A stretch of 64,000 bases of DNA from Alloprevotella sp. oral taxon 473 str. F0040. GTDB taxonomy: Bacteria > Bacteroidota > Bacteroidia > Bacteroidales > Bacteroidaceae. The notes beneath the pieces were generated by a model. It was not told the origin of the DNA. It ran no database searches and worked only from the letters and a program-made list of their open reading frames with translations. The translations under genes were made by a program, and so were the position numbers. Position 1 is the stretch's first letter. Each line of letters begins with the position of its first letter. Location of the stretch: NCBI RefSeq assembly GCF_000318095.2, contig NZ_KB290718.1, forward strand, positions 141,416 to 205,415, written 5' to 3'. Below are positions 26,344 through 35,889 of this stretch, piece by piece.

Positions 26344-27518
26344 AAATAGGAGGAGTAGAAACGAGCCTAATCAATCTACTTCAAGCACTCGATCCTGAAC
26401 GTGTCGAGGTGGACTTGTTTGTGTATGATCCACGTGGAGAGATGATGGAGTTTATCCCCAATAGGGTAAATCTGCTCAAAGCCCCTAAAGCTTACAACTA
26501 TATCGAACGCCCAATCAAAGAAGTTCTTCTTGCTGGACAATTCAAGATAGCTTTAGCAAGACTGAAAGCAAAATGGGAGATGCAACAATACACAAGAGTT
26601 AAGCATCCAAAAGATTCTAGTGCCATTTTTGGATATATCGGCAAATGTATCACTCCTATTTTGCCCTCACTATATTACCTTGGAGAATATGATTTAGCTA
26701 TATCTTACCTCATGCCTCATAATATAGTGAAGGAAAAAGTGAATGCACGCAAAAAAATTGCATGGATTCATACGGACTATAGTACTATTGATGTTAATGC
26801 AGATCTGGAACTCCCCATTTGGGATAGTTACAACCACATCATCAGTATTTCAGACCACGTGAGCAAAACTTTTAGTACCGTTTTTCCGAGTCTCAGACCT
26901 AAATTGCTACGCATAGACAATCTACTGACCTCTGATTTTGTAAGACAACGTGCCCAAGGAGAGAGACCTATAGATATGTCTCTCTATAAGGATGCTATTC
27001 ATTTACTCACTATAGGTCGATACTCTTACCAAAAAAACATCGAAAGTATCGCACTTCTATGCCGTTTACTTCGAGAGCAGGGATTGAATATCCACTGGTT
27101 TGTCATTGGTTATGGAGACGACACGCTGATTCAAAATGCACTCTCGCTAGAGCAGATGGAAGGTTATGTCCATTTATTAGGAAAACGTACTAATCCATAC
27201 CCCTACATAGCTCATTGCGACTGGTACATCCAACCTTCTCGCTATGAAGGTAAATCAATTGCTGTGACTGAAGCGCAGATTCTTGGCAAACCAGTCATTG
27301 TCACAGCCTATCCTACTGCCGCCTCTCAAATAAAACAAGGCAAAGACGGCCTCATCGTGCCTATGGATTCTCCTGAAGTCACGGCCAAGGCTATGGCAAA
27401 AGCTCTGCGCGACACTCCGCTTCGAGAACATATATTTACTTATCTTCAAGCTAACGATTATGGCAATGCCGAAGAAGTGGAGAAAATTTATCATCTTGTT
27501 AGTGATCTTCATCGGTAA
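26313..27518 (+). CDS. Glycosyltransferase family 4
   Basis: A 401-residue GT-B transferase. The N-terminal domain starts RIFIAIHYLEIGGVETSLIN; the C-terminal donor domain has LLTIGRYSYQKNIE and the E-x7-E motif EGKSIAVTEAQILGKPVIVT near residue 311. A segment IAWIHTDYSTID is typical of the family. It overlaps the preceding GT2 gene. Donor not known. Confidence 0.86.
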   Translation: MRIFIAIHYLEIGGVETSLINLLQALDPERVEVDLFVYDPRGEMMEFIPNRVNLLKAPKAYNYIERPIKEVLLAGQFKIALARLKAKWEMQQYTRVKHPKDSSAIFGYIGKCITPILPSLYYLGEYDLAISYLMPHNIVKEKVNARKKIAWIHTDYSTIDVNADLELPIWDSYNHIISISDHVSKTFSTVFPSLRPKLLRIDNLLTSDFVRQRAQGERPIDMSLYKDAIHLLTIGRYSYQKNIESIALLCRLLREQGLNIHWFVIGYGDDTLIQNALSLEQMEGYVHLLGKRTNPYPYIAHCDWYIQPSRYEGKSIAVTEAQILGKPVIVTAYPTAASQIKQGKDGLIVPMDSPEVTAKAMAKALRDTPLREHIFTYLQANDYGNAEEVEKIYHLVSDLHR

Positions 27519-27581
27519 AGAAAAGAATTTCGTAGATATACATTTTATCTCTAAGAGAACCCCTCTCAAAAATAAGAAGCT

Positions 27582-28586
27582 ATGAGTGAAAAAACAACAA
27601 GAAATATCAGTTTTGACCTTCTTCGCATCTTGGCTTGTCTAATGGTTCTCACTATGCATGCTCAGCCTACAGTTTCTAACCCTAATGGAATTGTATTATC
27701 TGTATCAAGCTATGCCACTGCTCCATGTATAGGATTATTCTTTATGATTTCAGGTGCATTAAGACTGTCTCGTCCCATTTCCAGTTATAGACAATTCTTT
27801 GTTGGCATCATACATAAAATCATCTATCCTGTACTTTTATGGAATCTACTATATGGAATCATAAGCACCATTACACTAGAAAAGTCCTGGTTGGAATGGA
27901 GTACTTATCACTTTCTATTTGAGTTGAACAATCCTACATTATGGTTTATATTCCCTCTACTAGGTCTTTACCTCTTAACTCCAATTTTACAATCATGGGT
28001 ACACTCAAGCAATAGAATACACCAACAATACTACTTAATCCTATGGGGAATCACCCTATGCCTACCATGGTTTAAGGACTATATTCCAATAGAAGAGGGA
28101 CCTCGTAGCGCATTCTACTATTTTTCTGGCTATATAGGATATTTCCTTTTAGGCTATTATATCCACCATTATTCTGCGGATCTTACGAGATACTCACTAA
28201 TAGCTATTTTTCTGGCATGGTTAATACCCACTATTATCAAAGTAACAAATATCCAGATTAATTTCTATGAGACTTTTTGGTATCTTTCCATTTTTGTAGC
28301 TTTCCAGTGCATCTTTTGGATGCAATTAGCCAACCATTCTACTATAGTAAAAAAAATGATGCAATATCAACCTATTGTACAACGACTTTCACAGCTTACT
28401 TTTGGGGTTTACTTAGTACATTGGCTGTTTATTGTATTTATCCGTTCCTATCTCTCCGTCCACACGACAGGCACTCCTTTCATCTTCGTATATTTAGGAG
28501 CGACTATTTTCAGTCTTATCGGTAGTTTCCTTCTCTCATATTTACTCTCTAAGTTCAGAAGGCTACGATTTATCATAGGTCTATAA
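27582..28586 (+). CDS. Membrane acyltransferase (AT3 family) of the capsule locus
   Basis: A 334-residue protein with about ten membrane helices and the AT3 motifs: FDLLRILACLMVLTMHAQP near the N-terminus (Arg and catalytic His) and FFMISGALRLSRP. It probably adds an acetyl or other acyl group to the capsule repeat, as WecH/OafA proteins do. Its place among transferases supports this. It is AT-rich. Confidence 0.83.
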   Translation: MSEKTTRNISFDLLRILACLMVLTMHAQPTVSNPNGIVLSVSSYATAPCIGLFFMISGALRLSRPISSYRQFFVGIIHKIIYPVLLWNLLYGIISTITLEKSWLEWSTYHFLFELNNPTLWFIFPLLGLYLLTPILQSWVHSSNRIHQQYYLILWGITLCLPWFKDYIPIEEGPRSAFYYFSGYIGYFLLGYYIHHYSADLTRYSLIAIFLAWLIPTIIKVTNIQINFYETFWYLSIFVAFQCIFWMQLANHSTIVKKMMQYQPIVQRLSQLTFGVYLVHWLFIVFIRSYLSVHTTGTPFIFVYLGATIFSLIGSFLLSYLLSKFRRLRFIIGL

Positions 28587-28629
28587 AGTTATAGCCCTTT
28601 TGTCACACTTGTCTACAAGATACCCTAAC

Positions 28630-29343
28630 ATGATTCCACATATCATACATTATTGTTGGTTTGGTGGTCGTCCACTGCCCAAGTCTGCTCTACGATGCAT
28701 CGCATCATGGAAAAAATGGTTACCAGGCTACGAGATTCGAGAATGGAACGAAGATAATTTTGATGTAAATGCTCATCCTTACACTCGTGAGGCTTATGCT
28801 GCTGGAAAATTTGCCTATGTCAGTGACTTCGCTCGTTACAAGATACTAGAAGAATATGGTGGACTCTACTTTGATACGGATGTTGAAGTAATCGCTTCAT
28901 TGGACGATTTATTAGAGAAAGGAGCTTTTATGGGCATGGAGAAAGCCTTTCCCCCTACGGTGAGTTCTGGTTTGGTGATGGCAGTAGAACCAAAGCATCC
29001 GATTATTCAAGAGATGCTCATTTACTACGACAATCAAACGACTCTATCAAAGGAATCAATGCTAAAAGCGGGGTTGGTGGTACGTGGCATGACTGAAATA
29101 TTCATACACCATGGTTTCATTCCTGAGGATTGCTATCAGGAAGTTGCTCTAATATCAATTTATCCCTCTGAATACTTTGATCCAATGGATAATGCCACAG
29201 GACGTGTTACCCTTACCCCCAACACGCGTACTATTCATCATTATGACCGTACATGGAGTAACCAAAGTGCTTTCTACATTTGGTTGTCAAGGCTATGGCA
29301 CCGTACATGGCTATATCATTTACTCCAATCCTCTAAAGTTTAA
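28630..29343 (+). CDS. Glycosyltransferase, GT32-like
   Basis: A 237-residue relative of the gene at 18580. Motifs are IPHIIHYCWFGGRPLPKSAL, CIASWKKWLPGYEIREWNED, FAYVSDFARYKILEEYGG and YFDTDVEV (DxD, about 80). The gene product starts at ATG 28630, which restores the family's MIPKIIH-like beginning; an in-frame ATG at 28600 would add ten unrelated residues. This short form is common in Bacteroidetes capsule loci. Confidence 0.86.
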   Translation: MIPHIIHYCWFGGRPLPKSALRCIASWKKWLPGYEIREWNEDNFDVNAHPYTREAYAAGKFAYVSDFARYKILEEYGGLYFDTDVEVIASLDDLLEKGAFMGMEKAFPPTVSSGLVMAVEPKHPIIQEMLIYYDNQTTLSKESMLKAGLVVRGMTEIFIHHGFIPEDCYQEVALISIYPSEYFDPMDNATGRVTLTPNTRTIHHYDRTWSNQSAFYIWLSRLWHRTWLYHLLQSSKV

Positions 29344-29360
29344 CTTTCACCGAGTCTACA

Positions 29361-30461
29361 ATGGACGCTTCGCTTTATCATCCGCTATTCTTTGGCCTTT
29401 TCTGTCTGTGGGGAGCAATTCTCGCGTTATCATACCGAGCATCATACAAGTCCGCGTTCTTACAAAAAAAAGAATCTTTATTGTGGGGGTGGATTTTCAC
29501 CGTTATTGTGGCCATTTGGCTAGGATTGCGCCCCATCAGTGCAAGGTATTTCGGAGACATGGCCTCTTATGCTAGGATATATAATAGTCTAAGTAGCGAA
29601 CACATCGGGTTTGATTTGGAAACAGAATGGCTATGGAATAGCCTAGGGGCTATATGCCACTTATTAAATTTCAGCACACAGATGTATTTTGTAGTTGTCG
29701 CATTGCTCTACACCTTATGTGCTTTTGCCGCCCTTCGCATTCTCATCCCAAAGAAACCGCTAACGTCTTTAGTCTTAATCTGCGGCTCGCTCATGTTTTT
29801 CTCATTTGCAACCAATGGTCTGCGTAATGGTCTAGCATGCCATATCTCCATGTTGGCTTTTGCATTGTTTTTGAAGGATAAAAAAATCAGTGGGGTTCTT
29901 TTAGCCTTCCTGGCCTATGGTGTACACCATAGTGTCGGCATTCCAATTGCAGCCTTTGTGGCCAGTCTCTTCATCTACAGACGTCCACATTGGGCATTAT
30001 ACATTTGGTTACTTTCCATCATAGCATCATTGTTCTTAGGCAATAGTGTCACTGGTTTCATAGAGCAACTGAGCTTTGACGATCGTTTGTCACAGTATAC
30101 ATCCTTAGAACAAGGAGGCCTTGGTACTACATTTTCTCGCTATGGTTTTCGCTGGGACTTCTTGCTCTATAGTGCAATGCCTATAGCCTTGGGTTATTAC
30201 ACTATCATTAAGAGAAGAATTACCGATAATTGGTATTCAGTATTCTTCTCGACCTACTGCCTAGCTAACGCTTTTTGGGTGATTTTCATCCGAGCTGCGT
30301 TTTCCAATCGCTTTGCTTATCTCTCTTGGTTTCTTTATCCTGTGATGATAGCCTATCCTTTATTCATTCTTAATATTTGGCCTAACCAAGATAAGAACAT
30401 TGGGCTAATAATAATGCTCTATGTTGGTTTTACGGCCTTTATGCAATTCATATATTGGTAG
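29361..30461 (+). CDS. EpsG-type polysaccharide polymerase (Wzy role)
   Basis: A 366-residue protein with about ten membrane helices and few charged loops. The pattern ALSYRAS, WLGLRPISARYFGDMASYARIY, TEWLWNSLGAI, SFATNGLRNGLA and LAYGVHHSVGI is that of the EpsG family, which polymerises repeat units in the periplasm. It is the only polymerase candidate in the locus, so with the flippase at 21543 it completes a Wzx/Wzy-type route. Confidence 0.82.
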   Translation: MDASLYHPLFFGLFCLWGAILALSYRASYKSAFLQKKESLLWGWIFTVIVAIWLGLRPISARYFGDMASYARIYNSLSSEHIGFDLETEWLWNSLGAICHLLNFSTQMYFVVVALLYTLCAFAALRILIPKKPLTSLVLICGSLMFFSFATNGLRNGLACHISMLAFALFLKDKKISGVLLAFLAYGVHHSVGIPIAAFVASLFIYRRPHWALYIWLLSIIASLFLGNSVTGFIEQLSFDDRLSQYTSLEQGGLGTTFSRYGFRWDFLLYSAMPIALGYYTIIKRRITDNWYSVFFSTYCLANAFWVIFIRAAFSNRFAYLSWFLYPVMIAYPLFILNIWPNQDKNIGLIIMLYVGFTAFMQFIYW

Positions 30462-30487
30462 CAGTCTTTTAATTATATTCTTCGATT

Positions 30488-31381
30488 ATGGCCTCACCTT
30501 TTCTCACAGTCTTCACTCCAACCTACAACCGCGCTCACCTCATCGTTCGCGTGTATGAAAGTCTTTGCCAACAAACTTGCCAAGACTTCGAATGGTTGGT
30601 TATTGATGACGGTTCTACAGACAACACGCGTGAAGTCATAGCACAGTACATAGCAGAACACCGCATCGCTATCCGCTACATCTGGAAAGAGAATGGGGGA
30701 TTGTATACAGGGTATAACACAGCTTATACCAACATCACCTCTCCGCTCAATGTTTGCATCGATAGTGATGACTTTATGCCAGAGAATGCCGTAGAGCTTA
30801 TCCTTCAAACCTGGAATGAACGTGGAGGAGAACAATATGCAGGTATCATAGGGTTAGACTTTTATGCTGACAAGAAACAACCCATAGGCGGGTACTTCCC
30901 TAAAGACTTAAACGAGGTCTATCTTCATGATTTATATTTATATCGCATTCACCTAGGTGATGCAAAACAAGTCATGCGAACCGATTTGATGAGTCACATC
31001 GCTCCACAAATAGGTTTTCCCAACGAGAAAGACTTTAATCCTATATACATGTTGCTTCAAGTTTGTGACACCCTCCCTCTCCTTGTCATCAATGAAAACC
31101 TTTGTTGGGTAGACTACCAAAAAACAGGTATGGCAGCCGATATATTCAAACAATATGTTCGCTCTCCTCATAGTCTTATTAAAATGAGAAAGATGGAGAT
31201 GAATCTTCAGCGCAATACGTTTTGCAACCTTCTTAGACTTAATATACACTATGTTTCTAGCTGTCTTATTGCCTGCAATAAGCATTGGTTGAAGGATTCT
31301 CCCAAACCCCTACTTTCCCTTCTGATGGCTCCATTCGGTTTTATACTTTATCTCTTCATTTTATGGAAAAATCGCCACTAA
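30488..31381 (+). CDS. Glycosyltransferase family 2
   Basis: A 297-residue GT2 enzyme. Motifs are FLTVFTPTYNRAHLIVRVYE, IDDGSTDNT (about 40) and CIDSDDFMP (about 91); the GGLYTGYNTA segment marks the subgroup often found next to EpsG. A C-terminal hydrophobic helix (LLSLLMAPFGFILYLFILW) may anchor it to the membrane. The 3' end overlaps the next gene by 19 nt. Confidence 0.86.
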   Translation: MASPFLTVFTPTYNRAHLIVRVYESLCQQTCQDFEWLVIDDGSTDNTREVIAQYIAEHRIAIRYIWKENGGLYTGYNTAYTNITSPLNVCIDSDDFMPENAVELILQTWNERGGEQYAGIIGLDFYADKKQPIGGYFPKDLNEVYLHDLYLYRIHLGDAKQVMRTDLMSHIAPQIGFPNEKDFNPIYMLLQVCDTLPLLVINENLCWVDYQKTGMAADIFKQYVRSPHSLIKMRKMEMNLQRNTFCNLLRLNIHYVSSCLIACNKHWLKDSPKPLLSLLMAPFGFILYLFILWKNRH

Positions 31382-32349
31382 CCTACTCTATAGCCATTCG
31401 CACATTGGGGACTGGTGGAGAAAAATATCGCATACTCCTAGAAAGTATCTCCACACAAACCCTTGTTCCTGAACGAGTAGTGGTGTATATTGCTGAAGGA
31501 TACGACATCCCCAACTACAGAATAGGCAAAGAAGAATATGTAGTTGTCCCCAAGGGAATGGCTAAGCAGCGCATTCTTCCTTATCAAGAAATCTCTAGCG
31601 ATTGTATATTACTATTGGATGATGATTTAAAATTAAATCCACAAGTAGCTAAAACTATGCTAGAGGCACTGCAGAAGCATAACATGGATTGTGTAGGATG
31701 TGATATCTACCGCAATCAGAATATGTCGCTATCAGAAAAGATACGCGCGATTCTTGTTAACGGTGTTTTTCCTCGTGTCAATGATTCTCATGCTTTTATC
31801 GTTCAGCCCACAGGATCCTTTAGCTACAATAATAAACCGCAGCCTAGCATCTATGAATCTGAAAGTTGTGCAGGGGCAGCTGCAATGTGGAAAAGGAAGA
31901 CTTTTCTCAAATTGCATTTGGAAGATGAACTATGGTTAGACGACCTTGGATTCCCATATGGAGAAGATTTCGTTCAATTTTATAAGCTTGTGGTCAATGG
32001 ATACAAATTAGGTATTCACTATGGTGTAGACATCGAACACATGGATGGCAAAACTTCAAGTGCTCGATATAAACAACAATCCAATCGCTTGCAACTCCGC
32101 ACTAAGGCACAATTCATCATCTGGTGGAGATGCTTCTGGCAAACAGACCGCTTCTCAAAGTCGACAATGCTTTTGCGATTTTCGCTTAAAATGGTTTATC
32201 AATTTCTGCTCATACTGGTGGCTGTCCCTTTCTTGAGAAGGTGGGATTTTCCTGCGCAGGTGATAAAAGGACTGAGAGAGGGCTGGCAATTTGTACATAC
32301 TCCTGAATTTATCGCGCTCCGTCCTTATCAGTTTAAGAAATCTTCTTAG
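31363..32349 (+). CDS. Glycosyltransferase, GT2-like
   Basis: A 328-residue protein with a GT-A-like start (YSIAIRTLGTGGEKYRILLE, SISTQTLVPERVVVYIAEGY) and an acidic DDDLKLNP site near residue 85, followed by ESCAGAAAMWKR and GEDFVQFYKLV. These fit a divergent GT2 member. ATG 31363 is preferred because the conserved sequence begins there; the longer frame from 31285 lies within the preceding gene. Function within the repeat unit is unknown. Confidence 0.75.
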   Translation: MEKSPLTYSIAIRTLGTGGEKYRILLESISTQTLVPERVVVYIAEGYDIPNYRIGKEEYVVVPKGMAKQRILPYQEISSDCILLLDDDLKLNPQVAKTMLEALQKHNMDCVGCDIYRNQNMSLSEKIRAILVNGVFPRVNDSHAFIVQPTGSFSYNNKPQPSIYESESCAGAAAMWKRKTFLKLHLEDELWLDDLGFPYGEDFVQFYKLVVNGYKLGIHYGVDIEHMDGKTSSARYKQQSNRLQLRTKAQFIIWWRCFWQTDRFSKSTMLLRFSLKMVYQFLLILVAVPFLRRWDFPAQVIKGLREGWQFVHTPEFIALRPYQFKKSS

Positions 32350-32374
32350 CTATAACTCCAAAATTCGTATCAAC

Positions 32375-33463
32375 ATGCCATCACAACCAAAAACTCTTCA
32401 CGTGATAACCTCTCTTCGCACCGGTGGTGCGGAGCGTTTGATGGTAGATTTACTCCCAAGATTACAAGAACGAGGATTGCAAGTGGAACTGGCAGTTTTG
32501 GATGGCACAGCCACTGACTTCTATTCTGCTTTAGAAGCTCAAGGAATTCCGATTCACGCGCTAGGCATGGGTGTCAGAGCGATGCATTCTCCTTGCTGTA
32601 TTCCTGCTTTGCGCCGTTTGATGCGTCAATTTGATATAGTACATACACACAACACTCCTAGCCAATACTTTGTGGCAATTGCTAGCATGGGGATGAAACT
32701 AGCCCCAAAACTTGTCACAACGGAGCACAACACAACAAACACCAGAAGAAATATCCCTTGGCTGCGTTGTGTCGATAGCTGGATGTACAGCCGATATGCT
32801 GAGATCATAGGCGTGAGCCAAAGCACCACTCAAGCTTTATTAGACTACCTCCCACAGCTACCTCACTGCCTGACCATCAACAACGGTATTGTGGTTACTA
32901 AATTTCAAGAAGCATTTCCAGCAAACGATATAATAGAACAATATAGCCAATATAAACGCTTGGTGGTGGCAGCTGCATTCCGCGCACAAAAGGATCATGA
33001 AACAATTATTCGTGCGCTACATCTGCTTCCTGATGATTATCATCTCCTTCTCGCAGGAGATGGAAATCGCAGAAAAATAGTTGAGGAGTTCGGAGCACAA
33101 GAGCAGCTTTCACAGCGCGTGCATTTTCTAGGTAATCGAAATGATGTTGCCAATGTACTTAAAGCGGCTGATGTCATTGTTATGTCAAGTCGATATGAGG
33201 GGCTCTCTCTCTCATCATTAGAAGGCTTAGCTTCTGGTCGCCCAGTTGTGGCAAGTGACGTTCCTGGATTACGTGAAATTGTGGGCAATGCAGGGATTCT
33301 CTTCCCACAAGGTGATGCTCAAGCCTTAGCCAAGACTATACTGGCCTTAGAAGAACATCCCAAACTTAGACAACAGACCATTGAGAAGGGCTTGCAGCGT
33401 GCTCATCAATACGACATCTCCACGATGATTGAGGCTTATTGGCAAGTATATCAGAGCCTATAA
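32375..33463 (+). CDS. Glycosyltransferase family 4
   Basis: A 362-residue GT-B enzyme. It has the N-terminal LHVITSLRTGGAERLMVDLL (typical of GT4), TTEHNTTNTRR, a linker NNGIVVTKF and the donor-site EGLSLSSLEGLASGRPVVAS. Related enzymes transfer hexoses or N-acetylhexosamines. The start at 32375 leaves a clean family N-terminus; the longer frame from 32291 overlaps the previous gene. Confidence 0.88.
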   Translation: MPSQPKTLHVITSLRTGGAERLMVDLLPRLQERGLQVELAVLDGTATDFYSALEAQGIPIHALGMGVRAMHSPCCIPALRRLMRQFDIVHTHNTPSQYFVAIASMGMKLAPKLVTTEHNTTNTRRNIPWLRCVDSWMYSRYAEIIGVSQSTTQALLDYLPQLPHCLTINNGIVVTKFQEAFPANDIIEQYSQYKRLVVAAAFRAQKDHETIIRALHLLPDDYHLLLAGDGNRRKIVEEFGAQEQLSQRVHFLGNRNDVANVLKAADVIVMSSRYEGLSLSSLEGLASGRPVVASDVPGLREIVGNAGILFPQGDAQALAKTILALEEHPKLRQQTIEKGLQRAHQYDISTMIEAYWQVYQSL

Positions 33464-33475
33464 TGCATAGATAAA

Positions 33476-34639
33476 ATGAAGAAAATCATTCGCATTTCAA
33501 CAGTCCCCATCTCTCTCAATATATTTTGTAAAGGATTACTATACGATTTGTCGAGCCAATACGAAATTATAGCTGTTTCTTCTCCAGGAGAAGCCCTAAA
33601 TGAAATAGCAGCGCGCGAAAAGATACGCACGATAGTTGTACCTATGCATCGCCAAATAGCCCCTGTTCGCGATTTGATTGCTTTATGGCAACTTATAAAA
33701 CTCTTTTATAAAGAACGTCCCGACATGGTGCACAGTATTACCCCAAAAGCTGGGCTGCTAGCTATGACAGCAGCAAAGTTAGCGAGAGTTCCTGTACGCC
33801 TTCACACTTTTACTGGGCTCATCTGGCCAACCTCCAAAGGGATTAAACGCAAAGTCCTAATCACAATGGATAAATTGCTTTGTGCATGTGCCACCCATAT
33901 TAATCCAGAGGGAAAAGGTGTCGCTGACGATCTTCGTAAAGAAAAAATCACGAATAAGCCTCTTACGGTATTGGGACACGGTAATGTACGAGGTATAGAC
34001 TTCAATTACTACTATCCCTCCCAAGAGATAAAGCTTTCAGCCAAAGCTTTGCGCGAGAAACTGGGCATCACCTCCGATACCTTTCTCTTTCTCTTCGTTG
34101 GACGCATTGTCCGTGACAAGGGAATAACAGAGTTAATAGAGGCTTTCCAAAAACTCTCCGAGAATTTGTCACGAGATGCTGAGTCTTTCTCTAAAACTGC
34201 ACTACTACTCGTAGGAAACGAAGAAAAAAATCTCGATCCGCTTCCTTGCACTACAAAACAACTTATAAAAACGCTGCCCAACATATATCAGTTACCCCAC
34301 CTCACCGATATTCGTCCTATATACGCAGCAGCACAGGCCCTCGTTTTTCCTAGCTATCGAGAGGGTTTTCCAAATGTCGTGCTTGAAGCAGGGGCATTTT
34401 CTCTACCTAGCATCGTTACTGACATCAATGGTTCGCGAGAGATTATCACGCAAGGAGAGAATGGTTTCATCGTTCCGCCTCACGATAATGTCGCTCTTGC
34501 TCGAGCCATGCTAGAAATGAGATATTATCCTTATAGAAAAGAGATGGGAATAGCCGCACTCCACCATGTGCAGGAACATTTTGCACAACCCTTGGTGTGG
34601 AAAAATCTCAAGTGTTACTATCAACAACTGCTATCATGA
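33476..34639 (+). CDS. Glycosyltransferase family 4 (PglA-like)
   Basis: A 387-residue GT-B enzyme. HSITPKAGLLAMTAAKLARV, HTFTGLIWPTSKG and LGHGNVRGIDFNYYYP are typical of GT4 enzymes that add the second sugar, such as PglA, which adds GalNAc to lipid-linked diacetylbacillosamine. The donor motif is REGFPNVVLEAGAFSLPSIV. Its position directly before the acetyltransferase, phosphoglycosyl transferase and amino-sugar genes supports a role as the first elongating transferase (inference). The stop overlaps the next start (ATGA). Confidence 0.85.
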   Translation: MKKIIRISTVPISLNIFCKGLLYDLSSQYEIIAVSSPGEALNEIAAREKIRTIVVPMHRQIAPVRDLIALWQLIKLFYKERPDMVHSITPKAGLLAMTAAKLARVPVRLHTFTGLIWPTSKGIKRKVLITMDKLLCACATHINPEGKGVADDLRKEKITNKPLTVLGHGNVRGIDFNYYYPSQEIKLSAKALREKLGITSDTFLFLFVGRIVRDKGITELIEAFQKLSENLSRDAESFSKTALLLVGNEEKNLDPLPCTTKQLIKTLPNIYQLPHLTDIRPIYAAAQALVFPSYREGFPNVVLEAGAFSLPSIVTDINGSREIITQGENGFIVPPHDNVALARAMLEMRYYPYRKEMGIAALHHVQEHFAQPLVWKNLKCYYQQLLS

Positions 34640-35247
34640 CTGCTATCCTACTCTTCATCAAGCACCACTTCCACTGGATTTGGCACATAATAGAAGAACT
34701 CAATGGACTAATATTCAACTGGCGGTATCCATCTCTACAGTCTACTACAAATCACATTTTGAAATCAGAGGACGAAAAAGTCCCCCTTGATTTACATTGG
34801 TCCATAGTAGAGGCAGACGATTTACCACTACTAGCCCAATGGCTTCAACAACTACCCAAGACTAGTTTGCAATTCTTTCACCCTCATAGTTTTGAGACTG
34901 AAGAACTGAAACGTCTATGGAAGAATCCAGCTTTTCTTTTTATCAAAGTTTGTAAGACAAATGATCCTCGTAACATAGTTGGGTATCATTTTTTGAGAGG
35001 TTTCTTCATCGGTCGAGCCTTTCATGGGCTACTCGTTGACCCTAGCATGGGCGGACAAGGAATTGGTGGACAAATGTGGCGCATAGCCATACTAATCTCC
35101 GAGGCACTAAAGCTTGACTTATATGCCACCATTTCTGACTTAAACATTGCTTCTTTAAAATCAGCTCAGAAAAGTGCTTTTCTCAAAGAACAGCGACAAC
35201 TAGCCAACGATTATCGTCTATATAAAGTCTTGGGACTCCGAACCTAG
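34636..35247 (+). CDS. GNAT-family N-acetyltransferase
   Basis: A 203-residue protein. The C-terminal GNAT fold shows VGYHFLRGF, GLLVDPSMGGQGIGGQMWRI (acetyl-CoA pyrophosphate loop QGIGG, about 140) and SDLNIASLKSAQKS. An N-terminal stretch of about 35 residues is hydrophobic and aromatic. By context it should acetylate the 4-amino group made by the DegT enzyme, a job done by GNAT enzymes in the WecD and PseH pathways and by a left-handed beta-helix protein (PglD) in the Campylobacter Pgl pathway. The start is fixed by the ATGA overlap. Confidence 0.8.
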   Translation: MTAILLFIKHHFHWIWHIIEELNGLIFNWRYPSLQSTTNHILKSEDEKVPLDLHWSIVEADDLPLLAQWLQQLPKTSLQFFHPHSFETEELKRLWKNPAFLFIKVCKTNDPRNIVGYHFLRGFFIGRAFHGLLVDPSMGGQGIGGQMWRIAILISEALKLDLYATISDLNIASLKSAQKSAFLKEQRQLANDYRLYKVLGLRT

Positions 35248-35313
35248 CTCCGTGTTTCTACACCACTGAGAAAGTCTGATATTTGTTGCCTCTTAAGCAT
35301 TTATTCTTCACAC

Positions 35314-35889
35314 ATGGTCAAAAAAATATTTGATTTCACATTTGCCCTCATCGGCCTATTATTATGTTGGCCAATCTTGCTCGTCGTAGCCCTCTTAATA
35401 CAATGGAAAATGCCAGACGGCCCCATATTATTTCGTCAAAAACGGGTGGGACAATATGGCAAACTATTTACCATAATCAAGTTTCGCACAATGTCGGTAT
35501 CACACCATGGGTCTTCCATTAGTGTAGCTGGTGAATCACGTATCACACCATTAGGAGCAAAGCTAAGGAAATATAAACTAGATGAGCTCCCTGAATTGTG
35601 GAATGTGCTCATCGGTGATATGAGTTTTGTGGGGCCTCGTCCTGATGTCCCTGGCTATGCAGACCTGCTCAAAGGGGAAGATAAAGATATCTTACGTTTG
35701 AAGCCAGGTATCACAGGCCCAGCAACTTTGAAATATCGCAATGAAGAGGAACTACTAGCTCAACAAATAGATCCACAACGCTATAATAACGAAGTGATTT
35801 TTCCAGATAAAGTAAAAATCAACCTTGATTATTTTCATCATCATTCCTTTTGGGGAGATCTTTGCATCATCATAAAAACAATCTTATGA
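35314..35889 (+). CDS. Initiating phosphoglycosyl transferase (PglC-like)
   Basis: A 191-residue monotopic enzyme that transfers a phospho-sugar from a UDP-sugar to undecaprenyl phosphate, starting each repeat unit. One N-terminal membrane helix (FDFTFALIGLLLCWPILLVV) is followed by FRQKRVG, FTIIKFRTM and the catalytic Asp-Glu in LDELPELWNVLIGDMSFVGP. It is the short form without extra membrane helices, as in PglC. It ends in an ATGA overlap with the aminotransferase gene. Confidence 0.92.
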   Translation: MVKKIFDFTFALIGLLLCWPILLVVALLIQWKMPDGPILFRQKRVGQYGKLFTIIKFRTMSVSHHGSSISVAGESRITPLGAKLRKYKLDELPELWNVLIGDMSFVGPRPDVPGYADLLKGEDKDILRLKPGITGPATLKYRNEEELLAQQIDPQRYNNEVIFPDKVKINLDYFHHHSFWGDLCIIIKTIL

